Part shown: positions 24,528-32,838 of the stretch, in pieces
Layout: the number at the start of each line of letters is the position of its first letter
How positions within the stretch are numbered: the stretch's first letter is position 1
Assembly (NCBI GenBank): GCA_043774625.1
Contig: JAYVTG010000143.1
Span: forward strand, 1-64,000
Direction of reading: 5' to 3'
From: JAAFIP01 sp043774625
GTDB taxonomy: Bacteria; Pseudomonadota; Gammaproteobacteria; Burkholderiales; Burkholderiaceae_C
Length of the DNA stretch: 64,000 bases
Notes under the pieces: generated by a model
Database searches by the model: none
Told to the model about the DNA's origin: nothing
The model's input: the letters and a program-made list of their open reading frames with translations, nothing else
Made by a program: the position numbers and the translations under genes

Positions 24528-25109
24528 ATGCATATGAACACACCATCCATAGACGACCATTTGATTGCGCTGATAGAGCGTGTGGCTCTGCAAGACACTG
24601 TGGCCATGCGTGCGTTGTATGACGCGACATCATCCAAGCTGTATGCGGTAGCCATGCGTGTGGTGAGCAACACCACCCATGCCGAAGACGTGCTGCAAGA
24701 TGCTTACTTGAATATCTGGCGTATTGCAGGTGACTACAAGGTATCGCTCAGCCCGCCGATGGCCTGGATGGGGGTGGTAGTGCGCAGCAGGGCACTAGAC
24801 TTTTTGCGTAAACGAACGTCTGAAAAGTCGCTGGCGGGCGCAGATATTGACGACACGATTGGCGATACCTTGCAAGGTGATTCGCCTGACCCTATGGACG
24901 CAAGCGATGCCAGCGAACAGGCCTGGGCGCTGCATGAATGCCTGCGCAAGATAGAAGCGCAACCGCGTCAGGTGCTCACCCTGGCCTACTTTAAAGACCT
25001 TAGCCACGGCGAATTGGCTGAACAACTCAAGCTGCCGCTGGGAACCGTAAAAACCTGGATTCGCCGCAGCCTGGAACAGCTGCGCCATTGCATGGCGCGT
25101 TTTGCGTAA
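24528..25109 (+). CDS. ECF RNA polymerase sigma factor (SigK/RpoE-like)
   Basis: A 193-residue sigma-70 family factor with only regions 2 and 4. Region 2 shows YAVAMRVVSNTTHAEDVLQD then AYLNIWR and AWMGVVVRSRALDFLRKR. Region 4 shows QVLTLAYFKDLSHGELAEQL and LPLGTVKTWIRRSLEQLR, a helix-turn-helix. The next gene, 10 nt on, encodes an RskA-like anti-sigma factor. The start is uncertain among 24498 (GTG), 24528 and 24534; gagtg 10 nt before 24528 decided it. It probably drives the four TGAATCC/CGTA promoters in this window. Confidence 0.88.
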   Translation: MHMNTPSIDDHLIALIERVALQDTVAMRALYDATSSKLYAVAMRVVSNTTHAEDVLQDAYLNIWRIAGDYKVSLSPPMAWMGVVVRSRALDFLRKRTSEKSLAGADIDDTIGDTLQGDSPDPMDASDASEQAWALHECLRKIEAQPRQVLTLAYFKDLSHGELAEQLKLPLGTVKTWIRRSLEQLRHCMARFA

Positions 25110-25119
25110 AGGGGCAGCC

Positions 25120-25974
25120 ATGAATATAGGACAACACCCCGAATTGCTGGATAAGCTGGCCGCCAGCTATGCACTGGGCACCTTGCGCGGCGGTGCACGC
25201 AGGCGACTGGAAGCCTATGCCCGTCAAAGCGCCACCGTGCGCACCAGCCTGCTGCTGTGGCAAGAGAGGATGCACGCCATGATCGAATTGCCGCTGCCTA
25301 TGCAGCCCAGCCCCAATGTGTGGAAGCGCATTGAAAACGTGTTGACGATGGAAATGGAAGCATTGCGTAACTCCAAGGCGGCCATCAAAACCGAAAACCT
25401 GGCGCAGCAACTGCTGGTGCACGCACGCAAGGCCGTGGCGCTGTGGCGTGGCGCAGCCCTGGCTGGTGCGGTGGCTACCCTGGCAGCTGTCGTGGTGGGT
25501 CTGCAGCATGGCAATACGCTCAAGGGTGAGCTGGGTCAAGTAAGCGCCAAATTGCAAACCACGCAAGGCCAAGTACAACAGGCACAGCTTGCCGTTCAAC
25601 AAGCGCAGGCTGCAGCCCAGCAAGCGGCGCAACAACTGCAGTATGTGGCGGTGTTGTCAGATGACAAGTCTGCAGCTTCGGTACTGGTGACAGTAGACAC
25701 TGCGAAGAACCGTATGACCTTGCAGCGCGTGAGCGGTTACCAGGAGGCGGCTGACAAGTCTTTGCAATTGTGGGCGCTGCCAGCGGGTGGAAAACCGCAG
25801 TCCTTGGGTGTGTTGACGGGTGACAAGGTGATTCGTTTAGCTGCAGATGATGCGCGTGTGAAAGCCTTGCCGACTTTGGCTGTCAGCCTGGAGCCCAAGG
25901 GTGGTGTTGCCGAAGAAACAGGGCCAACTGGGCCGGTGCTGTTCAAGGGGGCGTTGCTGCAGACTGCACTTTGA
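25120..25974 (+). CDS. Anti-sigma factor, RskA-like membrane protein
   Basis: A 284-residue protein. The N-terminal cytoplasmic part (LLDKLAASYALGTLRGGARR) resembles the zinc-less anti-sigma domain of RskA. One transmembrane helix lies near 112-128 (GAVATLAAVVVGLQHG). A Gln/Ala-rich coiled coil (about 140-175) and the extracytoplasmic RskA C-terminal domain (LQLWALPAGGKPQSLGVL, LAVSLEPKGG) follow. It should hold the ECF factor at the membrane until an envelope signal arrives. The ATG follows ggggc. Confidence 0.88.
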   Translation: MNIGQHPELLDKLAASYALGTLRGGARRRLEAYARQSATVRTSLLLWQERMHAMIELPLPMQPSPNVWKRIENVLTMEMEALRNSKAAIKTENLAQQLLVHARKAVALWRGAALAGAVATLAAVVVGLQHGNTLKGELGQVSAKLQTTQGQVQQAQLAVQQAQAAAQQAAQQLQYVAVLSDDKSAASVLVTVDTAKNRMTLQRVSGYQEAADKSLQLWALPAGGKPQSLGVLTGDKVIRLAADDARVKALPTLAVSLEPKGGVAEETGPTGPVLFKGALLQTAL

Positions 25975-26082
25975 TCTTCATGCTTTGCATGCGGCTGCGA
26001 TCATCACGGCCTCATAGGTTGCAGGTATTCAACACCTCGTTATTGCCATACAAAACTGACAAGTTAAACGCCAAGAAAACCC

Positions 26083-27372
26083 TCAAAACAATTCTGGATG
26101 TTCAACAGTAGTGGCATCCAGTAACTTGATGTTTGCTATATTATTAATAGCTTCTTGCGCATATTCTACGCTGGCAGTAGCCTGATTTTCCTCTGAAATC
26201 TTCTTTTCTAGCTTGCCCACCCGCACCCCCAGAAGACGAAATCGCTGCGACAAATCTATGCGTTTTAAACACAAGCCTGCGGTCTGGCGAATCGTCTTGG
26301 CATCGTCCGTGGCTTGCGCAAGTGTAATGTCCCGCGTGACGATTTTGAAGTTGCCCCAGCGCAGCTTGATACCAATAGTTTTACCCATATAGCCCTTGCG
26401 CTGCAAGTCCTTGGCGAGTGATGCGCACAAAGACGTAAACACGCCCGACAACTGTGCCTTGTCATGCGCGGCATGCAGGTCGCGGTCAAAAGTCGTCTCG
26501 CGGCTCATGCTGACGGGTTCGCTCTCGGTTTCTATGGGGCTGTCATCGCGGCCCCAGGCGGCCTCATGCATCCACGCGCCATAGCTTTTGCCATAGCGCT
26601 CCATCAGGTCAAACTTGCCGATGGCAGCCAGCTCGCCGATGGTCTTGATACCTTGCGCATGCAGTTTTTCTTCTGCCTTGGGGCCGATGCCATTGATCTT
26701 GCGTACAGGCAGTGGCCAGACTTTGCTTTGCAAATCCTCCATGTAAATGATGGAGATACCGTTGGGTTTGTTGAACTCGCTGGCCATTTTGGCGAGCAGC
26801 TTGTTGGGTGCAACACCAATCGAGCAGGTAAGCCCCGTTGCGTCAAAAATACTTTTCTGTAGCAGCCGCGCCAGCGTACGCCCACCTTCGCGCTGGCCAC
26901 CGGGCACTTCGCTAAAGTCAATATACACCTCGTCCACACCTCTGTCTTGCATGACAGGCGCAATCTCCAGAATGATATTTTTGAACATGCGCGAGTATTT
27001 GCGGTATTCCTCAAAATCCACAGGCAACAAAATAGCTTGCGGACACAGCTTGGCAGCTTTCATAAGCCCCATGGCCGATCCCACACCAAACTGGCGGGCT
27101 GCATACGTTGCGGTGGTGATCACACCGCGCCCGGTGTAGCTTTCCAGGCGGGCAAACGCTTCAATCGGTATAAGGCTTAATGCTTCTTGCAGTGCAAGCT
27201 CGTCCCATGTAATGCCCGGCTCTGCTTGCTGCATTTTTGCTAGCGCAGCAGCTATATTGCTGCGCCCACCGCCAATGACCACTGGTAAACCCTTGAGCTG
27301 CGGATAACGGAGCAACTCCACAGATGCGTAGAATGCATCCATATCTAAATGGGCAATGCGTCTGCTATACAT
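26083..27372 (-). CDS. dinB: DNA polymerase IV (Y family)
   Basis: A 429-residue translesion polymerase. Catalytic acidic residues are in HLDMDAFYASVELL (about 8-12) and DEVYIDFSE (about 137-145). The helix-hairpin-helix INGIGPKAEEKL and a little-finger domain (ETTFDRDL) follow. A ~45-residue insertion after VIGGGRSN is in a place where Burkholderiales proteins are often expanded. Residues about 395-413 (TASVEYAQEAINNIANI) are coded by the dispersed repeat. The start codon at 27372 shares a CATG with the start of the divergent membrane gene. Confidence 0.93.
   Translation of the reverse strand: MYSRRIAHLDMDAFYASVELLRYPQLKGLPVVIGGGRSNIAAALAKMQQAEPGITWDELALQEALSLIPIEAFARLESYTGRGVITTATYAARQFGVGSAMGLMKAAKLCPQAILLPVDFEEYRKYSRMFKNIILEIAPVMQDRGVDEVYIDFSEVPGGQREGGRTLARLLQKSIFDATGLTCSIGVAPNKLLAKMASEFNKPNGISIIYMEDLQSKVWPLPVRKINGIGPKAEEKLHAQGIKTIGELAAIGKFDLMERYGKSYGAWMHEAAWGRDDSPIETESEPVSMSRETTFDRDLHAAHDKAQLSGVFTSLCASLAKDLQRKGYMGKTIGIKLRWGNFKIVTRDITLAQATDDAKTIRQTAGLCLKRIDLSQRFRLLGVRVGKLEKKISEENQATASVEYAQEAINNIANIKLLDATTVEHPELF
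26132..26185 (-). repeat. Dispersed ~50 bp repeat inside dinB
   Basis: Reverse-orientation copy: tttgctatattattaatagc then ttcttgcgcatattctacgc. The minus-strand dinB frame reads it as ASVEYAQEAINNIANI, close to the C-terminus and outside the catalytic core. Confidence 0.85.
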
Positions 27373-28609
27373 GGAATTATCAGAGTTTTTTATATGGTCT
27401 GCGATGGTTGGTGCCCTGCTCATGGCGCTATTGGCATCGACTTTGAGCTGGGTATCTACCCGCAGTACCGATGCAGCCAAAAACACCCTGTTTGTTTTGG
27501 TCACTGGGTTTGCCGTTGCCCTGATGAGCGGTTTGCCTGAATATATCCTACACATCCCAAACCCGCATACCTTGTTGCCGCTGAAGGTGGCTATAGGCCC
27601 ATGGGCCAGTGCGCTGGGGCTGTTTTTGCTGGGCAACTGGTTAGGCCTTGTGCGTGAGGACATGCTGGTGCGCCGTAGTGTGATCTGGGGGTCTGCGGGT
27701 GCCTTTGTGTGCGGTATTGCCCTTCTGGCCTGGGCCTGGATGGTGCCCAGTGCCCAGCCGCAAGATATTTTGGCGGTCTCAGGCCTGGTATACGCCGTCA
27801 TGGTGGTACTGGGCGTGATGATTGCGCTGCGCGGTGCGAGCATGGGGGACAGCCTGGCCATGCGCATGTGCGTGGCTTGTGGTTTTATGGCGGTGATGGT
27901 GGCCGGCTTGTATGCCAAAACTTTGCAGTACCAGATTGGTTTGTGGTTTTGGGTCATGACCGCATCGGCTACCTTGGTGTATTACCTCATGGTGTTTGGC
28001 CTGACCACGGAACGCACCCGCGAGTATCAAAAACTGCGCAAACTGGCACAAGGCAGTTTCAGCATCGACCCTGTGACTGGCTTGCCCACGGGGGCAGCAC
28101 TGGTGGCCAAGGTAGACGATTCCATTTGGCGCGCTGTGCGGCTGAATCGCAGCAGTGTGGTGATGGCCATATGGGTATCCAATCTGTATGCCTTGCATGA
28201 GACTGCAGGCCGTGAAGTAGACCAGGAAATTCAAACCATATTGACTGCGCGGGTGCGCCGGGCAGTGGGTTTTAGAAATGTGGTGGGCCTGTACCACCCA
28301 CGCTGTTATATGGTGGCCATTACAGCAGTCAATAGTCCGGACCGCATTCGCAAGGCAGCCGAAAAAGCCTACCAGTCTTTGGTGTCCATCATGGTGGTGG
28401 GTTCTGTGGTGGGGCGACCCCATAAATACAGGCCAGAGCTGGGCATGGCCGTGGTCACCATTGCTCAAGGCGGGGCAGAAGCCTCGCATGCCATGAACCA
28501 GGCAGAGCGCTTGGCGCAAAACGCAGCCAGCAGCGATGTAAAACTGATGTTTGCAGAGCTAAGCGCAGATCCCATCGAAGTGGACACCTCGTTTGACCAG
28601 ATAGCCTAG
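27371..28609 (+). CDS. Membrane protein with degenerate GGDEF domain
   Basis: A 412-residue protein: about seven hydrophobic helices (residues 5-215) and a cytoplasmic C-terminal domain opening with IDPVTGLPTGAALV, the entry motif of GGDEF domains. The position of the GGDEF loop reads GLYHPRCYMVAI, so cyclase activity is not expected. It resembles the membrane-GGDEF half of the protein at 3320 but lacks the periplasmic sensor. The ATG at 27371 overlaps the dinB start on the other strand; 27356 is an alternative. Confidence 0.75.
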   Translation: MELSEFFIWSAMVGALLMALLASTLSWVSTRSTDAAKNTLFVLVTGFAVALMSGLPEYILHIPNPHTLLPLKVAIGPWASALGLFLLGNWLGLVREDMLVRRSVIWGSAGAFVCGIALLAWAWMVPSAQPQDILAVSGLVYAVMVVLGVMIALRGASMGDSLAMRMCVACGFMAVMVAGLYAKTLQYQIGLWFWVMTASATLVYYLMVFGLTTERTREYQKLRKLAQGSFSIDPVTGLPTGAALVAKVDDSIWRAVRLNRSSVVMAIWVSNLYALHETAGREVDQEIQTILTARVRRAVGFRNVVGLYHPRCYMVAITAVNSPDRIRKAAEKAYQSLVSIMVVGSVVGRPHKYRPELGMAVVTIAQGGAEASHAMNQAERLAQNAASSDVKLMFAELSADPIEVDTSFDQIA

Positions 28610-28620
28610 CGCTACGCCGT

Positions 28621-29784
28621 TCAGTTGGGGAAGGTGCCAGGCAGCAAAATACTTTTGTCGACTGCGTTGATGTCTGTGCGCCCACAAAAAGCCATCGTCA
28701 AGTCCAGCTCTTTGTGGATGATCTCCAGCGCCTTGGTCACGCCCGGTTGCCCAAACGCGCCTAGCGCGTACAACCAGGCACGGCCAATCATCACGCCTTG
28801 CGCGCCCAGTGCGCGTGCCTTCAACACGTCTTGCCCAGAGCGAATGCCACCGTCCATCCACACTTCAATGTGCTTGCCAACGGCGTCCACAATCGCGGGC
28901 AGGGCGGTAATGGACGATGGCGCGCCGTCAAGCTGCCTGCCGCCGTGGTTGGAGACGATGAGCGCATCCGCACCGCTTTGCACGGCCAAACGCGCATCTT
29001 CTGCATCTTGAATACCCTTGAGCACGATCTTGCCACCCCAGCGTTTTTTGATCCATTCCACATCGTTCCAGCTCAGAGTGGGGTCAAACTGCTGGCTGGT
29101 CCAGGCCGACAGGGACGACATGTTTTCTACCCCCTTCACATGGCCCACGATATTGCCAAACTGGCGGTGTTTGGTGCCCAGCATGCCCATGCACCATGCG
29201 GGCTTGGTTGCCATATTGATGATGTTGGCAAGGGTGAGTTTGGGCGGTGCCGACAGACCGTTTTTGATGTCTTTATGCCGCTGGCCGAGGATTTGCAGGT
29301 CCAGCGTGATCTGCAGCGCCGAGCAGTTGGCAGCTTTGGCGCGGTCAATCAAATTTTCGATGAACTTGCGGTCACGCAGCACGTACAACTGAAACATGAA
29401 GGGGTGGCGGTCAGTGGCAGCAGCCACATCTTCAATCGAGCAAATGCTCATGGTTGACAGCGTGAACGGAATACCGAAAGCCTTGGCCGCACGCGCACCC
29501 AAAATTTCGCCATCGGCATGCTGCATGCCCGTCATGCCTGTAGGCGCAATCGCCACCGGCATGGCCACGTCTTGCCCAATCATCGTGCTGCGGGTGCTGC
29601 GCCCTTCCATGTTCACCGCCACACGCTGGCGCAGCTTGATGGACTGGAAGTCACTTTCGTTTGCACGGTAGGTGCCCTCGGTCCAGCTGCCGCTGTCGGC
29701 ATAGTCGTAAAACATCTTGGGCACGCGCTTTTGGGCGAGCACGCGCAGGTCTTCAATACAGGTGATTTTGGATAGATCGGTCAT
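28621..29784 (-). CDS. FMN-dependent alpha-hydroxy acid (L-lactate) dehydrogenase
   Basis: A 387-residue TIM-barrel flavoprotein. The N-terminal RVPKMFYDYADSGSWTEGTY, the FMN loop VAIAPTGMTGMQHADGE and the catalytic-His signature VSNHGGRQLDGAPSS (His near 283) with MDGGIRSGQDV place it with LldD/glycolate oxidase/mandelate dehydrogenase. L-lactate is the best guess for the substrate. It is convergent with the membrane GGDEF gene, 11 nt apart. Confidence 0.88.
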   Translation of the reverse strand: MTDLSKITCIEDLRVLAQKRVPKMFYDYADSGSWTEGTYRANESDFQSIKLRQRVAVNMEGRSTRSTMIGQDVAMPVAIAPTGMTGMQHADGEILGARAAKAFGIPFTLSTMSICSIEDVAAATDRHPFMFQLYVLRDRKFIENLIDRAKAANCSALQITLDLQILGQRHKDIKNGLSAPPKLTLANIINMATKPAWCMGMLGTKHRQFGNIVGHVKGVENMSSLSAWTSQQFDPTLSWNDVEWIKKRWGGKIVLKGIQDAEDARLAVQSGADALIVSNHGGRQLDGAPSSITALPAIVDAVGKHIEVWMDGGIRSGQDVLKARALGAQGVMIGRAWLYALGAFGQPGVTKALEIIHKELDLTMAFCGRTDINAVDKSILLPGTFPN

Positions 29785-29942
29785 GGTGGCTTGTCTCTGG
29801 GTTTTTGCTACAGACTCTATCCTAGCGCTTGCTTGTTTGCCAGCGCGTGAAAATCTGCCGGGTAAGCATGAAATTTATTTGCTAAAGACGACTTGGCCTG
29901 CCTGGGGCACTTGGTCTTGTGACCGCCCGCACATCACGGGCA

Positions 29943-29962
29943 CCCACCACGCTCGTGGTGGG
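29943..29962. repeat. Short perfect hairpin
   Basis: CCCACCACG-CT-CGTGGTGGG is a 9-bp perfect inverted repeat in the 230-nt region between the divergent lactate dehydrogenase-like and VOC genes. It lies about 50 nt before the VOC start, so it is in the likely leader rather than being a terminator. Confidence 0.6.
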
Positions 29963-30014
29963 CGTACACTGCGTAGCGAAAGCAACTACCCGGTCAACAC
30001 CCAGGAGCAAGCAC

Positions 30015-30404
30015 ATGAAATTTGGCTACACCATTGTCTATGTGCCCGATGTGACAGCATCGCTGGCGTTTTTTGAAAAAGCATTCGGCTTCACCCGCCG
30101 GTTTTTGCATGAATCGGGTGACTACGGCGAACTGGCTACGGGCGAAACCACATTGGCTTTTGCCTCTTTGGGCATGGGCCAGTCGCACTTTCCCCAAGGC
30201 TTTATCGCTGCTGGCGCGTCCGCCCAACCTTTGGGTATGGAAGTCGCCTTCATCACCGAATCCGTAGAAAAGGCCCATGCCCACGCACTGTCCTGCGGCG
30301 CTACAGAAATGTGTATGCCCGAAGCCAAACCCTGGGGCCAAGTCGTCTCCTACGTGCGCTGCCCGGACGGGGCACTGGTGGAGTTGTGTACGGCGGTGGG
30401 GTGA
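30015..30404 (+). CDS. VOC/glyoxalase-like protein
   Basis: A 129-residue single-fold VOC protein (FGYTIVYVPDVTASLAFFEK at the start, YVRCPDGALVELCTAVG at the end). The final Glu is in the usual metal-ligand place, but the first ligand position (YTIVYV) has no His. It resembles uncharacterised glyoxalase-like or resistance-type proteins rather than GloA. The start follows caggagcaagcac. Confidence 0.82.
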   Translation: MKFGYTIVYVPDVTASLAFFEKAFGFTRRFLHESGDYGELATGETTLAFASLGMGQSHFPQGFIAAGASAQPLGMEVAFITESVEKAHAHALSCGATEMCMPEAKPWGQVVSYVRCPDGALVELCTAVG

Positions 30405-30520
30405 AATAGGCGCGGTTGTATCGTTGAAAAGGGTTGCATAAAACCGACGAAGACTCTGGCCAAAGACATGGATGGTTTCAGGCGTTATCCGGGCGCGAAG
30501 GGGATGGAGTTTTGTCAGAA

Positions 30521-30572
30521 TTGCTATTAATTTAGTAGCTGCTTGCGCATATTCCACGCTGGCTACAGCCTA
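30521..30572 (-). repeat. Dispersed ~50 bp repeat, well conserved
   Basis: Reverse-orientation copy: ttgctattaatttagtagct then gcttgcgcatattccacgct and ggctacagcc. It reaches the stop codon of the minus-strand hydrolase gene (TAA at 30570-30572). Confidence 0.9.
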
Positions 30573-31514
30573 TTTATCCAAGAATTTCTGCAAATAACCG
30601 GCTACCAGAGCAGGTTGCTCATGCACGATCCAGTGCGTGGCGTTGGGGATGCGGTGCAGTTCCATGTGGGGGATATAGTCTTCCAAGCCGTCGATCAGCG
30701 CGGGCGGCAGGGCGATGTCGTTCATGGCCCACAGCACCAGGGTAGGCAGGTTGACGGTGAGCATGGCGTGGGGCAGGTCGATGGCTGCGGCGCCGGGGTT
30801 GGTGGGCGTTGGTGGGCGCAGGGGGGATGCACGGTAATAGTTGCAACCACCCCTCAGGCCCGCACCAAGCGCCGCCTGCTCGGCATTAAAGGGGCCGTTC
30901 CACACGCTGCGGTACTGGTCTTTGACGGCATCGGTCAGCCACGATTGCGAGGCGTTTTTGCCTGCAAAGTCGGTAAAAAATTCCCACAAACGGCGGTAAT
31001 CGTCCTGGGCCAGCAGTTGCTCGGCGTCGGGGCGGATCAAAAAGTTCATGTATGCGCTGGCGGCTTGCTGATCGGGGGAGTTTTTGAGCTCGCGCAAAAA
31101 GGTGCCGGGGTGGGGCGAATTGATGATGGCCAGCTTGCTGGCCAGGTGCGGCAACTGGTTGGCCAGGTTCCAGGCCACCGCGCCGCCCCAGTCGTGGGCT
31201 ACCAGCGCAGCCAGTGGGGCGTTGGGCGATTCGATGGCAATCAGGGCCGCAATGTCTTGCACCAGGTGCTTGGCGCGGTAGGCGGACACGTCTGTGGGGG
31301 AACTGGACTTTTCAAAGCCGCGCAGATTGGGGGCAATGCAGCGGTAACCGCCGTTTTCAGCTTTGGCAAAGTGCTCTAAAAGCACGTCCCAGACAAACGC
31401 GCCTTCGGGGAAGCCGTGCAAAAAAACCAGCACCGGGCGGTCACGTTCGCCAGCGGCGCGCACACTGAGTGTGATGCCGTGGGGCAGGGTTTGCAGGTGG
31501 GTAGTTATAGCCAT
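30570..31514 (-). CDS. Alpha/beta hydrolase, epoxide hydrolase/haloalkane dehalogenase-like
   Basis: A 314-residue protein. The nucleophile is Asp in VAHDWGGAVAW (about 108), as in epoxide hydrolases and haloalkane dehalogenases. The acid is in WAMNDIALPP and the His in NATHWIVHEQP (about 291). HGFPEG is the oxyanion-hole motif. Substrate unknown. The start ATG lies inside the last codons of the DNA methylase gene (10-nt overlap), so the methylase gene abuts it directly. Confidence 0.85.
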   Translation of the reverse strand: MAITTHLQTLPHGITLSVRAAGERDRPVLVFLHGFPEGAFVWDVLLEHFAKAENGGYRCIAPNLRGFEKSSSPTDVSAYRAKHLVQDIAALIAIESPNAPLAALVAHDWGGAVAWNLANQLPHLASKLAIINSPHPGTFLRELKNSPDQQAASAYMNFLIRPDAEQLLAQDDYRRLWEFFTDFAGKNASQSWLTDAVKDQYRSVWNGPFNAEQAALGAGLRGGCNYYRASPLRPPTPTNPGAAAIDLPHAMLTVNLPTLVLWAMNDIALPPALIDGLEDYIPHMELHRIPNATHWIVHEQPALVAGYLQKFLDK

Positions 31515-32392
31515 TTCAAATCGCGTCCTATGACCAGCTCTGTCATTTCAGCATGATGCGTACTTTTCATAGGAATAAGTCGCGTTGCAAACTTGCGCTG
31601 TTGAGCCAATGCATGCACTTCGCTGGCGTTGTCATAGGTCATTAAAAAATCACCCGCAATGTCTTTGCAAAAATCAAACAAGGCCGCGTGATCCAGATCA
31701 AAGTAAGAATAAAGCCTTTTCCCTGCTTTTTTCCCGCCAGCGGTATAGGGGGGGTCAATAAAAAACACACAACGGGTATCTTTTTGATAATCGCGGGTGC
31801 ATTGCAAAGCATCTGCACATAAAACAGTCAAACGATGGCGTACCACATGCAGTGTTGCAAACCGTTTCGCTAAAGTTTCTGGATACGAGCGGGAAGAAAT
31901 GCCTTTGCCCGCCTCTCCAGATTTGATCAATCCAGAACCTGGAGCCAATATGCCGCCATGAAAGGTGCGGTTGCGCAGTATGGTTTTAAACGCGACATCT
32001 AATGTGTGCTTCGATTCCTGAGCCAGCGCTTCTTTGACATTGTCGTAGGTTAAATCAAAAGCGAGAATTTTTTCGGCAAGCAGTGGTGCATCTCCGCGGG
32101 TGACGATCTGCCATACCGCAGCTACATCGGGGTCAAGTTCTACTAAAACAGCATGATCAGCCAAATTCTCACAAATTGCCGCTAGCCCGATGGTTGCTCC
32201 ACCCGCAAAAGACTCAATCAGAATTTCAGGGCGACTGGGAAGACTTTGCATCCAGTTGCGAAATGTAGGCACAAACCAAGTCTTACCACCTGGGTAACGA
32301 AAAGGGCTACGTTGCGGCACCGAGGCTACATTGATAGGTACCTGCGGTGCCCGGCGAGCATTTTCGTGAAAACCAAAAAACTCTTGCTGCAT
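31505..32392 (-). CDS. DNA adenine methylase, D12 class
   Basis: A 295-residue N6-adenine methyltransferase of the Dam/M.FokI-like D12 class. Motif X is FRYPGGKTWFV (about 30), motif I ESFAGGATIGLAA (about 60) and the catalytic motif IV FFIDPPYTAGG (about 192). It follows the broken NotI-like endonuclease by 8 nt on the same strand, which suggests it was the cognate modification enzyme. If so, the target site must contain an A, unlike the NotI site. Confidence 0.88.
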   Translation of the reverse strand: MQQEFFGFHENARRAPQVPINVASVPQRSPFRYPGGKTWFVPTFRNWMQSLPSRPEILIESFAGGATIGLAAICENLADHAVLVELDPDVAAVWQIVTRGDAPLLAEKILAFDLTYDNVKEALAQESKHTLDVAFKTILRNRTFHGGILAPGSGLIKSGEAGKGISSRSYPETLAKRFATLHVVRHRLTVLCADALQCTRDYQKDTRCVFFIDPPYTAGGKKAGKRLYSYFDLDHAALFDFCKDIAGDFLMTYDNASEVHALAQQRKFATRLIPMKSTHHAEMTELVIGRDLKWL

Positions 32393-32400
32393 GACAAACT

Positions 32401-32838
32401 TTAGATCGGGTTGTCGATAAGTTTATTTACTGGAGCTGTTTCGAGTTGCTCATCCAGCTTGTCTTGTAACTGTTTTAAAAATTTATCAAGCGGGCCAGCT
32501 TTGGTTGTGGTGATCTGCACCAGCGTTTCGTTAAACTGGGTAAACACCTCGTCAACCTTTGTCAATTCATAACGCCCGGTGGAGTCGTTATGAACAAGGT
32601 CATAAATAAACCAGGCAATGGATGCTTCGTGTTTGGGTACTGTGGCGAGTTTTGGCAAGGTATCAAAAAATGCTTTGCTGAGTGCAACGGCAGATTTTTT
32701 ACCCCACGAATTCAAGATGCCTCCCTTGAACATCAACTGCGGGGCCAGTCGCTTGCGCGATGATGACAAATAATCTGGACGAGGGTAGTTTGGCTGATCT
32801 GTCCAATCCATTTCAGCCCGTTTTTTAGGTGCCTCCAT
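32401..32838 (-). CDS. NotI-like restriction endonuclease, C-terminal half (gene broken by a stop)
   Basis: A 145-codon frame that directly continues the reading frame of the gene at 32839-33276 after a single TAA. It begins MEAPKKRAEMDWTD and carries DYLSSSRKRLAPQLMFKGGI, which fits the C-terminal helical part of NotI-family enzymes. It has no ribosome site or signal of its own beyond the ATG right after the stop. I read it as the second half of one ~291-residue endonuclease. Restart at this ATG after the stop is possible but would give a protein without the catalytic residues. Confidence 0.75.
   Translation of the reverse strand: MEAPKKRAEMDWTDQPNYPRPDYLSSSRKRLAPQLMFKGGILNSWGKKSAVALSKAFFDTLPKLATVPKHEASIAWFIYDLVHNDSTGRYELTKVDEVFTQFNETLVQITTTKAGPLDKFLKQLQDKLDEQLETAPVNKLIDNPI

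Noticed and set aside
30543..31379. Plus-strand open frame (278 codons) opposite the epoxide hydrolase-like gene
   Set aside because: Gly/Val/Gln-rich antisense shadow; the minus-strand gene has a full catalytic triad.
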